64,000 bases of DNA from Rhinopomastus cyanomelas (taxonomy: Eukaryota; Chordata; Aves; Bucerotiformes; Rhinopomastidae), in contig VXBP01001159.1 in the NCBI GenBank assembly GCA_013400115.1, forward strand, positions 1,197 through 65,196. The letters are read 5' to 3'. The position numbers and the translations under genes were made by a program. Positions 22,043-35,553 of the stretch are shown one piece after another. Position 1 is the first letter of the stretch. Every line of letters starts with the position of its first letter. The notes beneath the pieces are model-generated. The model did no database searches and was not told the origin of the DNA. It worked only from the letters and a program-made list of their open reading frames with translations.

Positions 22043-24385
22043 TTGGGGATGTTAGAAGCAAGCATTCTTTCAGGAAACTAAACAACTGCTTTTTAATTGG
22101 CAAAGCTACTGTTGTTATTATATTGAGAAAACAAAGTAGAACATTACAAGGGGTTGATGCAGTACTGAATTTTTCAAATAATTTTGAGTCACAAAATGAT
22201 CACGATGGGTTGTTTCTTCACCGCAGTTGCTGGTTGAGTTTCACAACATTCTTTGCCTATATAGGTTGCTCATTTTCTTAGGTAGCATCCATATTTCCAA
22301 CTGTGTTATCCAGCAGCATCTGAGTGATTATCAGAAATTACTCTGAGGAGCAGGAAAACTGACTGTCCTTCATCAAAGAAGTTATCTAAAACTCTGGAAC
22401 ACAAGGATAACATTTGGGAATGGCTTAGCCACACACGTCGATGTCTTTGCTGTGTATTTAACTAGTGGGAAGAAGAGTGGAGATACTCAATGCAGAAAAT
22501 CCCACAGAAAGAAGGGAATAATTGTATCATTTAAAAAAGCCACAGTGGGATTTAGCCCAAGGCAGAGAGACATTTCTGCTACTAATCTTAGCATGTTTTT
22601 TTATCAGACTTTCTAGTTTGCCTTGGGTCTCATTTGCAGTCTTCTTTTACACATGGTAGAATTTTGAGGGAGATGAGTTCAACTTGCTCATTTCAAATAG
22701 AAATTGCACTTTGAAATGGACAAAATAATTAATAAAGGGGGATCAGCTGCCCATTTTGGTGCCACTCTAGGGTGGATGATGTCCCTCTGCATCTTGTCTG
22801 GTTGTGGTACTGCCAGAAGCTGGGTCAGTTTCTAGCACTTGAGAGATCAGTATCAGGACTGGGCTTTACATTTGGTTGCAGCTGTAATTCTTACCGGCTC
22901 TGCTGGCAGTTGAGGTTGGCCTGGATATCGAGTCTGCTAACTACATATTAGAGGATGTGTAGACCTCGGTCTGATGAGGCTCTGCAAGGCTTTGTTGTGT
23001 CTCCTAGAAGCTGGTTTTATCAGCTTTGGGTCTGCTTGGATGGCTTTAGCAGCAGGTTCAGATCTGGGGCTGTACCCAGACAGAGAGGTGTTTGAAGTGT
23101 GAAGGAGTGTGGTGAATTAGCTGGGTTTGTGTTCAAACCATCTCCTGCTTAAAAGAGTATCATGGTGCCAAAGTGAGCTCTAGCAGCTGACTTTGAAACC
23201 CTTGATCTCCTGGAAAGAGTGTGTGTGTGCATTAAACAGGAGTGACAACATAGTGGAAGCTCAGACTCAAACCAAAAGGACTTGCTGAGGTTTCCCTGAA
23301 TCTGGGTGATGGGGCTCAGATAGTCACATTTTGTTTGGTTCAGCGGTGAGCCTGCACCTGGAGTCTGGGTTGAAGGCAGCTCGGTCTTCTGGAGAGAATG
23401 ATTGGTCCTAGATTGGCTACCTCAGGGCAATCCACCAATGCAATTAAATTGGCTAGAATATTCCATAAAGAAAATGCATGGGGGGAGAAGGAGGAAAAAC
23501 TTTGGCTGCAAAGAAATATTGATACTGGGCACCGAGAAAGCTGCGTAAATATATTTTACTTCTTCACATCAAACTCCAGCAAATGTTATTTAAGATCTGT
23601 AAAACTTGACAGAATATTTAGCAAGCACAGCAGGTGTGTTTAGATTTAGCGACACCCAAATCTCTATCATAGGCATTTTTTTACGAAAGGATAGCGGTTC
23701 CTATTGTGAGAGGTGATGCCCGTTGCCTTAAGGAAATCTGTTCTTCTCAGCTGAAATGATGAGTCTACATCCGAATAACGTGGGTGTTGCTTGAAGATTG
23801 AGAGAAATGGAGAGTGGAAAATTAAATACCCGTTAAATACATTTTTCCAAACTTCAGCTTTCTCTCCATAGGTGTCTGCACATAACGTTCTGGAATCATT
23901 TCTGCTAGTTCAGAGTGGGCTGCAGAAGTAGCTGGATCTGCTAGGAATATGTGTTTGGCAGGAGTGGCTGTAAGGAGCCTCATGCATATGCAGAGCATGC
24001 AGCTGGGTGTCTGAATTGGAGGGAATATCGGCCTGATCTACAATGAGTCCAAACCGTGTGGGTTTCACATGGTAATTTTCAATTATTCCTTAAAATACAC
24101 AGGAAGAGGAAAAAGAAAAATGAAACTATCAGCTCTTTGAATTTTTTGTTAGTGGACTGATACCTGTGGCCATGTGTTGGTGCCTCTCTCTACTGATGCT
24201 CTAAATCTAATGAGTTAGAAAGCACAAAGGAGTTACAGCAATAACTGTCTTATGGATGCTTCAGGAGAAGGGTTGAGCTTGGTATTGTGACTTGAAGGGA
24301 AATAGTCCTGGGCTTGTTAGAGCAGCCCCACAGTCCATTCCAGAGCTGAAGATCTCAGAGTCTCTACCACCAATTACTGGAGATT

Positions 24386-24582
24386 GACAGAATCACAGAA
24401 TCTCAGCATTGGAAGGGACCTCCAAAGGTCATCTTGTCCAACCTCCCTACAACAAACAGGGCCACCACTCACCAGACCAGATTGCCCAGAGCCTTGTCCC
24501 ACCTGACCTTGAATGGCCACAGGGATGGGGCCTCCACCACCTCTCTGGGCAGGCTCTTCCAGGGATCCCCAACTATCAGAAC
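24386..24582 (-). mobile_element. CR1 3' end
   Basis: ACAGAATCACAGAATCTCAG to CTCTCTGGGCAGGCTCTTCC. Confidence 0.9.
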
Positions 24583-24902
24583 ATTCTTGTGATATCAGAT
24601 TTTGTTCAGAATGCATCAGCTGGTACAACAGACTCAATAGAGCCACAAGAGTGGTAACTTTCCAGGTTGCTTCACCACACTTGATAAATCTCTGCATCAA
24701 TACTGCAAAAGCGGAGTGTTATGCACCTTTACATTTTTGCATGAAACTATTTACATCAAGAGATTTTCAGATGTCTGTTTTGGGGGAGACTGAAATACCA
24801 AGGCAATAGGCTTCATTAAATAAGGAAAGTTCATCTCTCTGTCTCTTCTAAAATTCATGCATAAGAAAACCCTTTAAGTTATTGTTTTAATCTGATTGAC
24901 TC

Positions 24903-25432
24903 CCTATGCTCAGCACTGGTGAGGTCGTACCTGTTGGGTCCAGTTCTGGTCACCTCACTACAAGGGAGATATTCTCACTGGAGCAAGGGCAGAGGAGGGC
25001 AACAAAGCTGGTGAAGGGCCTGGAGAAGAAATCTTATGAGGAGAGATTGAGACAATTTGGTCTGTTTAGTTTGAGGAAGAGGAGGCTAAGGAGAGACCTC
25101 ATTGTTCTCTACAACTGTCTGAAAAGACTTTGTAGAGATGATGGTGCTGGTCTTTTCTCACAGAGTATTAGTGACAGAAGCAGAGGGAAGGGCTTCAAGC
25201 TCCAACAGGGTAGGTTTAGATTAGACTTCAGGAAGAAATTTTTCCTGGAGAGAGTGGTCAGGCACTGGAATGGGCTGCCCAGGGGGGTGGTTGTGTCACC
25301 ATCCCTGGATGTGTTTAAGTCCCTTAGATGTAATGTTGGGGGATCTGTTTTAGGGGTGAGCTTGTAGAGTAGGATTGATGGTTGGACATGATGATCCCAG
25401 GGGTCTTTTCCCAGCTGAATGATTCTAAAAGT
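24903..25432 (+). mobile_element. CR1 LINE, 3' 530 bp
   Basis: The open frame 24906-25367 keeps the RT C-terminal segments SYEERLRQFGLFSLRKRRLR and KFFLERVVRHWNGLPRGVV. It ends with GAATGATTCTAAAAG. Confidence 0.92.
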
Positions 25433-26925
25433 AACCTGGTTGAGTTGAAATTTGTGTTGGTCGGTTGTGTGTTGGACTCCATTGTTGCAGAAACCAGCCA
25501 TGCATGGATCAGGTTGCTCATGGATAGAGATGCAGTTCAAAACAAGAGAAGGAATGAGGATCCAAATTAAGGACAACAAGCATTCATTGAAATATGAATG
25601 TCCTCCTCCATTTCCCTGCATCCAATTTTAAAAGAAACAGATATCCATCAGAAAAGTCTATTCTGCAGAACAGGCCTGGCAGGGAGGAGGCTCTAAGACA
25701 GTGGGAGGCTCTCAATTATTTGTAAGTAACGCTGTCCCAGGAATAAGCAAAGAGTGTGGTTTTAATTACCAGTGAGTCATGAAGGAGGAAGGCCTGCCAG
25801 ATACCAGGCTGCAGTCCAACTCATTACCACCCCTAAATGGTTGCACACTTGAAGCAAACGTGTCTGCAGGCCTTCTTTTATTAGGGCTCAGCAAATGTAA
25901 AGCAGGTGAATTCAGCTGGAGCGAAGCCCAGGTTGCAGATGCTGAAAAGCATGATGCCAGTCACAAGGTGTAAAAGGTGGAAGAAAATAAGAAAGAGCAG
26001 TTAACTCCCAGCTGCAGCTGGAAGTCTGACAGTTTGGATTTGTTGCAGATGGTGGTTTCAGTGCCAAAAGGCAGATACAGTATGTACAGTCTGATTGGAA
26101 TTTGAACGGAAGGAGCCTTTTCTTGAGCCTGTGAATGAATTGCCTGATATTGTAAGTGATGGTGGGGAGGAGGAAAACCCTTGTGAGACTGCTCAAGTAA
26201 AGCTTTAAAAGAAATGTTGAACTTAATTGAAAAAGACAGCTGCAGTCTTCATCAGTGGAGCTTCCTCCCTTGGTGCTTGCCATGCCCATTTGAGCTTGTT
26301 CCTCCTCCACGCTCTTCTAGAAAGCAAATGGGACCACTGAGTCTCTCCTTTGCCCATAATGTGAGCTTGATCCTAGAGCCTCCACCCCTCCTATTTTCTG
26401 TGGAAGGCAGAGTTTTGTTTTGGGATCTCAAAATGTTTTTAAAAATTGAAATAGAGGAAATTGTTTTGAAATAAAGAATTGGAGGAGAGCTTGGCATGGA
26501 GTCAAGGTACTGGACTGGAGTCTGGAGGATCAGCATGGTTCTCATTTTGGCCATAAATTGGTTTGTGTCCTTGAGTCTATTGCTTCATCTGTGTCCCTTG
26601 GCAAATCAGAGTAGCAAAAACGTTGTTTGTAGCTTTGTCTTTCTAAACAGTGGTGAGGCTATTTGTCCTCTGCCTACACTGGGCACATAGTACACCAAGA
26701 GCTTTGTTCTGGGCCAGGTCTCCAGGTGTAACTCCAGTACATACAGGACAGAATTGATGGGCAATCCTTGCTTTGTCTAAGGGCTTCCTAGTCTAGAAAT
26801 TGCCCATTTAGACCAGTGTCCTCATCCTGAAAGTAGCTGGTGCTGACTGGATGAGGACAGTAACCAAGTAAGGGGAAACCCTTTACCTTCAGGCAAATCA
26901 GCAGTAATGAAAGTAGTTTAGGATG

Positions 26926-27286
26926 ACAAGCTGAAGGAGCAGTTGTTGTTCAATTTGGCTCTAAGGGGACCTTATAGCAGCCTTCTACTACCTGAAGGGG
27001 CTGCAGGAAAGCTGGAGAAGGGCTTTTGAACAAAGGGGGTGGTTTGAAGCTAAAAGGGGAGATTTAGGTTAGACCTTAGGGAGAAATTCCTCCCTGTGAG
27101 GGTGCTGAGGCACTAGAACAGATTGTCCAGGGAGGTTGTGGCTGCTCCATCCCTGGAAGTGTTCAAGGCCAGGTTCGGTGGGGCAACCTGGTTTGGTGAG
27201 AGGGGTCACTGCCAATGGCAGGGGGTTGGCACTGGGTGATCTCTGATGTTCTTTCCAGCCCAAACTAGTCTGTTGTCCTGTGATCT
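26926..27286 (+). mobile_element. CR1 LINE 3' end
   Basis: A sense copy with GGGGACCTTATAGCAGCCTT, CTAGAACAGATTGTCCAGGG and terminus TGTTGTCCTGTGAT; same broad subfamily as 21686-22042. Confidence 0.88.
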
Positions 27287-27667
27287 CTAACACAAAAATC
27301 TGTGCTGATTCCTCCTAGTAAGCAACTGGTTTTAATCCTAAAATTTGTGGTTTCAAATTCCTTCCCCAAAAATGTTGATTTTGATTACAGCTACTCTGGA
27401 TAATCTTGTTAAACATATAATTACCCAGACCCTTTTAAAACCTCATTAGTTTCTTGGCTTTGGTGGCGTCATGGAGCAAGAACTTCCACAATTTAATAAG
27501 TGTGCTCTGATTTTATTTTAAATGTAACACTCTTTAATTTTATAGAAGGTCCCTTGTATTACATGTTATAAAGTAGATTGAGATGGCATAAAGGAAATGA
27601 AACATATTTAGTCTCTTCCATATCTATCCTTTTAAAGGATAACCCTCCACTGGGTTAAAAACTGTCT

Positions 27668-28662
27668 GGGATGACCAGGCACAGAGAGTGGTTATGAATG
27701 GCACCCCATCCAATTGGTGTCCACTGACCAGTGGTGTCTCCCACTGATGACCTGGATGAGGGGATTGAATCTACTCTTAGTAAATTTGCGGATGACACCA
27801 AGTTGGGGGGGAGTGTTGATCTGCTGGAGGGAGGGAAGATGCTGCAGAGAGATCTCTACAGGCTGGGTCAGTAGGCAGAGGCCAAGGGGATGAGGTTTAA
27901 CAGAGCCAAAGGCAGGATTCTACACTTTGGCCACAAGAACCCCCTACAGCTACAGACTGGAGGATGAGTGGCTGGAAAGCAGCCTGGTAGAGAGGGACCT
28001 GGCAGGACTGGTTGACAACCAGCTGAACACCAGCCAGCAGGGTGCCCAGATGGCCTGGAAGGCCAATGGCATCCTGGAATGGATCAGCAATAGTGTGGCC
28101 AGCAGGACTAGGGACATCATTCTCCACCGGTACTGTGCACTGGGGAGGCCTCCCCTTGAGTCCTGGGGGCAGTTCTGGGCCCCTCATTTCAAGAGAGAGA
28201 TTGAGGGGCTGGAGTGGTTCCACAGGAGCAACAAGGCTGGGAAAGTGACTGAAAAGAAAGGCTGATGAGGGGAGGCTGAGAGAGGTGGGGGGTGTTTAGC
28301 CTGGAGAAGAGGAGACTCAGGGGGGACCTTCTCCCTCTCTCCAACTCCATGAAGGGAGGTTGTAGTCAGGAGGTGGGGTGAGCTCTTCTCCCAGGCAACT
28401 ACCACCACAGTGAGAGGGCAGGGAAATGAAGCTGTCAGGGAGGGGTTAGGTTGGATGTTAGGAAGCCCTTCCTCATGGAAAGGATGATCAAAGCCTGGAA
28501 TAAACTGCTCAGGACAGTGGTGGAGTCCCCATCCCTGGAGATGTTGAAGGACAGCCTGGCTGTGGCTCTTAGTGTCCTGGTCTGACTGTTGTGATGATAT
28601 TAGGTCCTGGCTTGGCTGAATGATCTCAGAAGGCTTTTTCAGCCTCAACAATTCTGTGACTC
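27668..28662 (+). mobile_element. CR1 LINE, about 1 kb including the RT FADD motif
   Basis: The RT active-site sequence FADDTKLG is readable at about 27784-27808, followed by the RRDL-like, ILEWI and RPPLESWGQFW segments and the 3' end at GTTAGGTTGGATGTTAGGAA and onward. Frames are broken in several places. The uninterrupted TTGTGATGATATTAGGTCC near 28590 serves as empty-site control for the nested insertion at 8501. Confidence 0.92.
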
Positions 28663-28864
28663 CCATGTAGGGTTTTATCTCCTTCACTATTTACCTCTCA
28701 GAAGAAATAGCAGATGGTGGCTGTTGTGGAAAGGCTACAGGTGATAAAAAATAAAAAGAACTTAAAAATATTGGAACTTCTTGGTTTTTATCTTGCTGAT
28801 GATACCTCTTTTATTCCTCCTCTTTTATCTTTGTTTGCTTGAGATCAACTTACCTTTTCTAATT

Positions 28865-29010
28865 GCTTATGTATCTATATATATATTAAAATACAGACAT
28901 ATGTATATAGAGATATATTTATGTGTAGATATATTTCTATGCAATAGTTTTATATAGATATATTTATGTATAGATGTATTTTTATACATATTTTATATAA
29001 AAATATTTAT
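28865..29010. repeat. TA-rich low-complexity stretch
   Basis: Irregular TATATA/ATATATTTATG repeats over about 145 bp, with no fixed unit. Confidence 0.85.
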
Positions 29011-29074
29011 AAGTGTTTCTTCAGTTTAGACCCCCAAAGACCTCATCCAAACCCAGGTGGGGTCAGTATGTCTT

Positions 29075-29158
29075 AATACCTTATCTCTGACCATGCCAGG
29101 GGGTTGGAACTAGGTGATTTCTGAAGCCCCAGTTAACTTAAGCCATTCTAGGATTCTC
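29075..29158 (+). mobile_element. CR1 3' tail
   Basis: ACCATGCCAGGGGGTTGGAA, then CCATTCTAGGATTCT; about 80 bases. Confidence 0.7.
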
Positions 29159-29839
29159 CTGAGTCTCTTCCAAGTTGATGAGGCTCCCACATCGCTCTGC
29201 TTGTGATGTTCACAGTGGTGAAGTTTGCCAGACCTTCCCCAGCTGCCTCCCTCTGTAACAATCACAATGCATCTTGTCTTAACAAGGGTCAGAAGTTTAC
29301 AAGTTCCATTAGTGTCTGGGTTTGATGCACGTGTCTTTGGATGAGTCTTAACACAAATCCGTAATTACGCTGGAGCAGAGCCTGGGCTACCAAATGCTAC
29401 ACAGGGCAATACATTATGTGTCACCAAATGCTGTTGGCCTGGCCTGATCTGGCCAGGAGCGTGACATGCTGAAATTCGTCTTGTGGCAGCACTTCAGTGG
29501 GGTTAGTTGTTTGTTCTTCGTGCAGTCCTCAGTTCCAAACCGGGAGATAAGAAGGTGTTAAGCACGAGATGAAATATCCCGGAATGCTGTTGCCTTTGGA
29601 CAGCAGAGGTGATGAATAACACAGTGCAAGGAGCAATCTCTTGGGTCACGGAATCCCGTCTGCTGCTGTTGCAGGCAGCAGACACCAGTATCACACCAGT
29701 CCCTCTGGAAGGTATGAAGTCCAGGCAATTTTTCTTCATCCCAGTGCTCTCAACAGGCCCCTGTTCTGCAGCTTTGCCTTTCTGGTGGTTAGCAAATGTC
29801 TAGTGTACATCATACAAGTGTTCATTACTGTGTTATTTA

Positions 29840-30227
29840 ATGACCTGGAGGGCAGGTCTTATGAGTAGCAGCTGAGAGAACTGGGGTTGATGGTCTTCAG
29901 AAAAGGAGGCTGACAGGAGACCTTACTGCTGTCTACAACTGCCTACAACAAGAGGTTGTAGAGAGGTCTTCTCTCTCAACTTAGCAGCAATAGAATAAGG
30001 GAAAACCGCCTCAAGTTTTGCCAGGAGAAGGTCAGATTGGACATCAGGAAAAAATTCTTCGTTGACAGAGTGGTCAGGGGTTGGAACAGGTTTCCCAGGG
30101 GGTTTTCAAAACATGTGTAGATGTGGCCTTGGGGGACAAGGTTTAGTGGGCAAGGTGGGATCAATTTTATGGTTGGACTGGATGATTTTGTAGGTCTCTT
30201 GCAACCTTAACGATTCTATGATTATGA
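29840..30227 (+). mobile_element. CR1 LINE 3' end
   Basis: ACCTGGAGGGCAGGTCTTAT to CGATTCTATGATTATG; frame-broken sense copy. Confidence 0.88.
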
Positions 30228-30523
30228 CCTGTTTAGTTCTGCTCCTTTGCTTCAGCATACTATTTCCTTCTCTAGCATTTATTTCTCTGATATTTGGCAA
30301 GAAAAGGAAAAAAAGTTATTTTTCTAAAGATTTTTCTTTAAGACAAAAGAAGTGAGTAATTTTGGATCCTCTTGTAGATTCCATGTTCCATTTTCCTATT
30401 CACCCCAGTAGTCTGTAGCAATTCAGGAGATGGTACTGAAGAAGCTGTTATGGTATGAGCTGAGGTATAACCCCAGCATCATACTTGGGCTATTTACCAT
30501 CTTTCTGATCAAGCTCGAGAAGG

Positions 30524-30765
30524 GAATCACAGAACATTAGTGATTGGAAGGGGCCTCAAAAGATCATTCAGTCTCCCCCGAGTCCTCCAGGCTAAACATC
30601 CCCAGCTCCTTCAGCCTGTCTGCATCAGGCTTTCCCTCCAGTCCCTTCCCCAGCCTTTGGACCTGCTCCAGCTGCTCAATCTCTTTCTTGAAGTGAGAGG
30701 ACAGGGTATATTTCTCAGTGCAGGAGTTACTCCTTATGGATGCTGTTCTGCCTTCATATACTTGC
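30524..30765 (-). mobile_element. CR1 3' terminus joined to an internal CR1 segment
   Basis: 30524-30573 is a CR1 terminus (ATCACAGAACATTAGTGATT). From 30574 the minus strand reads an upstream segment (LEQVQRLGKGLEGKPDADRL, LKELGMFSL). The intervening 300 bp of a normal CR1 are missing: internal deletion, or a tiny CR1 landing beside an old one. Confidence 0.8.
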
Positions 30766-31454
30766 ACTAGCTCATTTGGAGTTTGTGCTGAATTTTACCT
30801 TGTAGTCATAACCCAGCTTTTCCTATTTCCTTCTCACTAAAAAAACATGTTGAATCATCTGAGGCCAAACCACCAAGCTCTGCCTGTGAGTTCCCCTCCC
30901 TTTCGCATTTGGCTCACACGCCTGACAGCTTTTTGAAGTCAAGATGTGAAACAGTAATTCCACATGGGCCAAAGCGAGTTTCACACTGAAATTGCTCAGT
31001 GTTTGCTCAGGTGTGATAGGTACGTTGGGAAGTGCAATAGTCCTTGGCCCTCTCAGCACAATATCTATTGTGTTCAGGGTTTAATGAGTTGCCTTCCTGT
31101 TGTCCTGCTTCAGAACCATGTTTGTCTTTATTAGTTTTTTTATTTCTCATTTCCTCTGACCTGCTAAGTTCCTCTGTCCCAATGTACTTCCAGTAAATAG
31201 CTGATACCATGTTGTCACAAAGGATTCCATCCCACCGGAGATTTTACTGCAGAAATCTGTCATTCACTACCATCAAACACTGCAAACACACAGGAAATTT
31301 AGTCCAGTCCCTGAAGATCTCGCCTCATGCGGTGTACACCTTTCACCCAAGTCTTATCACACTTGAGATCTACCAGTGATAAATGTTTTCATTAAGATCT
31401 ATAGGACTTACATATAATTTAGGTGTTTTTTTCTTTTCAGTGACTCAGTTGAGT

Positions 31455-31605
31455 GACATAAATTTTAAGTTACTATTAAAATTCCTAGACATAAATTTTA
31501 GACTACTATTAAAATAATAAAATTTATCTCATTCATGTCCCACCTACCACAATGTCCATTTTAAATGCCTCTCATTCACATCCCAGCTACCACAACCTTC
31601 ATTGC
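31455..31605. repeat. Two adjacent local tandem duplications
   Basis: GACATAAATTTTA repeats at 31455 and 31488 (33-bp unit). CTCATTCA followed by CCCA/CTACCACAA repeats at 31528 and 31571 (43-bp unit). Confidence 0.8.
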
Positions 31606-31644
31606 AATGGTCTTACACTTGACGGACTGAGGAGAGATTGAGAG

Positions 31645-31771
31645 TTTCTTAAAAGATGCTTAGATGTAATGTTGGAGGATCTGGCTTAGGGGTGAACTTG
31701 TAGACTAGGATTGATGGTTGGACTCTATGATTCCAAGGGTCTTTTCCAACCTGAATGATTCTGTGATTTAG
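31645..31771 (+). mobile_element. CR1 3' end
   Basis: GATGCTTAGATGTAATGTTG to GAATGATTCTGTGATTT; the same type as the end of the copy at 24903-25432. Confidence 0.88.
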
Positions 31772-32684
31772 CAGGGCTTCCCTTGAAGTTACCCAGTTTT
31801 CTTCTGTGCTGGCTTACACACTCCCTGTGCCTGTGTGGAGCGGTGTTCCCCTCTGGCTGAGAGCCCTTGAAGCTCCACAGGTACCTCCTGAGACATGACT
31901 TTAATGAAGATACTCTTGTTAGGCAGCCCTGTTCCTGTAGAGCTCAAGTTGAATGAGGTGAGAATTGGTATGCGGAAGTTTTCATATCTATTTCATGGTG
32001 GAAAAAGCAGGGAAATCCACTTCTCACGTGCTGGTGCTTTCAGAACAACTGTGGAGTTCTTTGCTTTCTTGCAAAATTGGAAATTCAATAAATTATTACC
32101 TTCAGGTGGGTTAGTATTGGCTGCAGGTTAAAACTGCAGTCCTTTATACCCTGTTAAGGGCTTGCAGTTCCTTTGATGGTAAAAGAGAGATCAGTTATTT
32201 TCCAGCTTTTGTACCCACAACTGGGTCTGTCTAAGGAATATTGTGTTGTTTGGATTGAGTATTGTGTTGGTTGGATTTGTATATATCCATTTCTATATGC
32301 AGATGTGTATGTGCTGCTCCTATAGGTGTGAACTCCTCCTACTGATGTAACTATCTTATTGGTGAAGTCAAAAGTTAAGGCTCTTTTCTTGATGGAGGAA
32401 AAGGAGTTTTAAATCAAGCTTAAAAATAGGAACTCAATCACGTTCCATCTCGATTGAACGCACCAGCTTAGGTTCTGTGGAGGTGATTGAACTAAACTAG
32501 TGTGATGGAGTGTGAGTCTGTGTCTATAACTCTGCTGGTACAGTTGGATTGAATAACTTGTCTCAGATGATTCCTAAACCAAAACTATTCACTAAGTGTT
32601 TAGGCTTTTTTAAATGAAAAGGAAGTCCAGAAACCTGGGCATCGTAACAGCTTGAGCAGATTTATAAAATATGTCTAATAAACT

Positions 32685-32953
32685 GTATTTAGGACTAGAG
32701 GAAACAGCTGCAAGTTGTGCCAGGGGAGGTTTAGACTGGATGTTAGGAAGAATTTCTTCTCTGACAGTTATTGGCATTGGATCAAGCCGCCCCAGGGCAG
32801 TGCTGGAGTCCCCATCTCTAGAGAGATTTAAACAATAGGTGGACCTGGTTCTTAGGGACATAGGTTAGGAGTGACCTGGCAATACTGTGTTGAAGATTGG
32901 ACTTGATGATCTTACAGGTCTCTTCAGCCAGAGAGATTCTGTGATTCTATGCT
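32685..32953 (+). mobile_element. CR1 LINE 3' end
   Basis: AGCTGCAAGTTGTGCCAGGG to GAGATTCTGTGATTCTATG; sense copy. Confidence 0.9.
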
Positions 32954-33528
32954 ACTTTATCACAGATATGGAAGTAAGATATGCCCTCTATTAGAGGCAA
33001 AGAAACAGTATAGGAATAGCTAATGCAGGAGTAGTTAATACAGGAATAGTTAAATCTCTGCCAAAAAGATGATCGTGGCTTTACAGTAGCAGAGTCAGCA
33101 GGTGCCGTGAGCACGTGCCTCAGGGCATGCAGACTGCAGGGCAGCATGAAAACAATCCCTGTGACTTGAAAGACATCATCCCAACAATAAGTTGGACAGT
33201 TAGGCTCATCATTGCATCTCTATAATTTTTCCAGATAAATTGATAAATTGAACTGACACAGCAGCTCAGCTAAAAATTCTAGAAGCAGCAGATAAAAACA
33301 GTTGGAGAATTTCATGTAGCTCTGTTTTTCTCAGGATTATTTTTCATTTTCTCACTCTTGTCTGCCTGTTTCCTGCTTCTGGATGGAAGGAAATGTCAAA
33401 ATCCTGTAGAAGAGGCTATTTGCACAGCATTTATGAGCTAACTAGAAAGAGGAAGCACCTGAACACTCAGGAGAACTTGTTCTTGTGATCTTAGCAGTGC
33501 ATGCTTGAGAGGCCCCACTAACTGAAGC

Positions 33529-34172
33529 CACACACGATAATTAGTGCCACGCATGAGAATTAATGCAGTACACAATAATTAATACAGTGTACAATAATTA
33601 ACACAGTGCACTGTCATGCCATGCACAGTAATTAATGCCATGCACAATCATTAAAGTCATGCAAGTAATGAATGCAATGCACAGTAATTAATGCCAGTGC
33701 AGTGCACAATCATTAACGCAGTGCATGATAATTAATACAGTGCACGATAATTAAGGTTATCCACAATAATTAATGCAAACGCAGTGTACAATAATTAATG
33801 TAAAGCACAATAATTCATGCAAATATAGTGCACAATCACTAATGCCACACACAATAACTAACACAATACACCATAATTATTGTAATGCGCAACAATTAAT
33901 ATAGGATATTAATTAATATAGGATAGTGCAAAATTAATGCTATGTACAATAAGTAATTCAGTGCACAATAATTAATGCCCGGCACAATAATTAATGCAAA
34001 TGCAACACACAATGATCAATGCAATGCTTAAAAATTAATGCACAATAATTAATGCAGAAGCAATAATCAAAGCCACATGCAATCATTAATGCAGTGCACA
34101 ACATGAACGCAGTGCACCGCACTTAATACCACACACAGGAATTAATACAGCGCGCAGTAATTAACGCCATGC
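33529..34172. repeat. AT-rich minisatellite, unit about 21 bp
   Basis: About 30 degenerate units built on GCACAATAATTAATGCAGT. Units vary in length from about 18 to 26 bp and no two long blocks are identical, so the array is old or subject to drift. Perfect ATGCAAAT octamers occur at 33817-33824 and 33994-34001. Confidence 0.93.
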
Positions 34173-35036
34173 ATTCTCAAGGCTGGTAGTTGTGTTCACT
34201 CAGAGGTCTGCACTCCCTCACTTGCAACAGTTCTGCTCGGTTAAATTTTGTTGCTCTTATTCTTTCAGTGCTGGAAGAGTTTGATTCAAGGCCCCTCTCA
34301 AACCAACAAATTCATCAGTGAGCAGATTTCAGCTTCCAGACACAATGCTGTTGACTATAGGTACAAAGCAAGGAGTGTTCTAAAGCCAGACGGGGTCTGA
34401 GGTTGGAGTTAAGGCTTCCTGTTAGTAAATACATCCCTGGGACTAGAAGATATCTTTGTGCATTTGTGTTTATACTGTACCAGATGAAACATGTAAAAGT
34501 TGGATGTTATTGAATCAGGCCCCAAAGCAGCTAATGGACATCCTGGCCCTGGCCACGATAGCAGCTGCCATGGCTGACACAGAAGCTCTACTGTTTCCTT
34601 GCCTGGTCTCTATCTCCATTTGGCAGTTTAAAAAAACCCCAAGTGTTGTACAATAAATACTCCTGGGACTTCCACACGATGGCTGAAAAAACCTAAACCA
34701 CATTTAGCTTGTTTATAAAAAGTCCTGGGGCCCTGCTCTGCCGAGCAAAGGTCATGGAAACACATGTTTATGGCTTCACAAATGCTCTCTACTCCTTGAA
34801 TGGAGAAGTTTATTTGATTTAATCAGCATACAGAGGGATCCTGTAATTGCATAATAAAGAATTTATGATGGAAGTACAAGTATTTTTCTAGCTGTAGCCT
34901 ATGTAGCCATGGGTTTGGAGACCTAGATTAATCCACGTAGTAGAAAGAGCTTTGAAAACCTGTGGGACTGTAGTAATGGTGTCCTGTGATGAGTGTCTAC
35001 TCACATGGCCAGTCAAGCATCCGAAAGGGTTTAAAT

Positions 35037-35553
35037 AACCATATCTGGAATATTGTGCCCAGTTCTGGGCCCCTTAGTTCCAGAAGGACACAGAACTGCT
35101 TGAGAGATTCCAGTGCAGAGCCACAGAGACGATGAAGGGAGTGGAGCATCTCTCTGATGAGGAAAGACTGAGGGAGCTGGGTCTTTTGAACTTGGAAAAA
35201 AGGAGACTGAGGGGCGACCTCATGAATGTTGATAAATACGGAAAGGGTGGGTGTCAGGAAGATGGAGCCAGGCTCTGCTCAGTGGCATTCAGTGATATGA
35301 CAAGGGTGTCAGCTAGAACAGAGGAGGTTGAACATCAATATGAGAAGAAACTTCTTCCCGGTGAGCCTGACAGAGCCCTGGAACAGGCTGCCCAGGGTGG
35401 TTCAGAAGTCTCCTTCTCTGGAGACTTTTAAAACTCTTCTGGGCATGTTCCTATGCGCTGGATCTAGGTGATCCTGCTCTGGCAGGGAGATTGGACTAGA
35501 TGATATTTAGAGGTCCTTTCCAGTCCCTAATGTTCTGTGATTCTGTGATGATG
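35037..35553 (+). mobile_element. CR1 LINE, 3' 515 bp
   Basis: A sense copy reading CPVLGP-like then MKGVEHLSDEERLRELGLL and LEKRRLRGDLMNVDKYGKGG, with terminus AATGTTCTGTGATTCTGTG. Confidence 0.93.

Noticed and set aside
28865..29010. AT-rich stretch as a possible origin or matrix-attachment site
   Set aside because: Low complexity alone does not support either function.
33529..34172. CRISPR-like array
   Set aside because: Units are degenerate and contiguous with no unique spacers, in an animal intron; it is a minisatellite.
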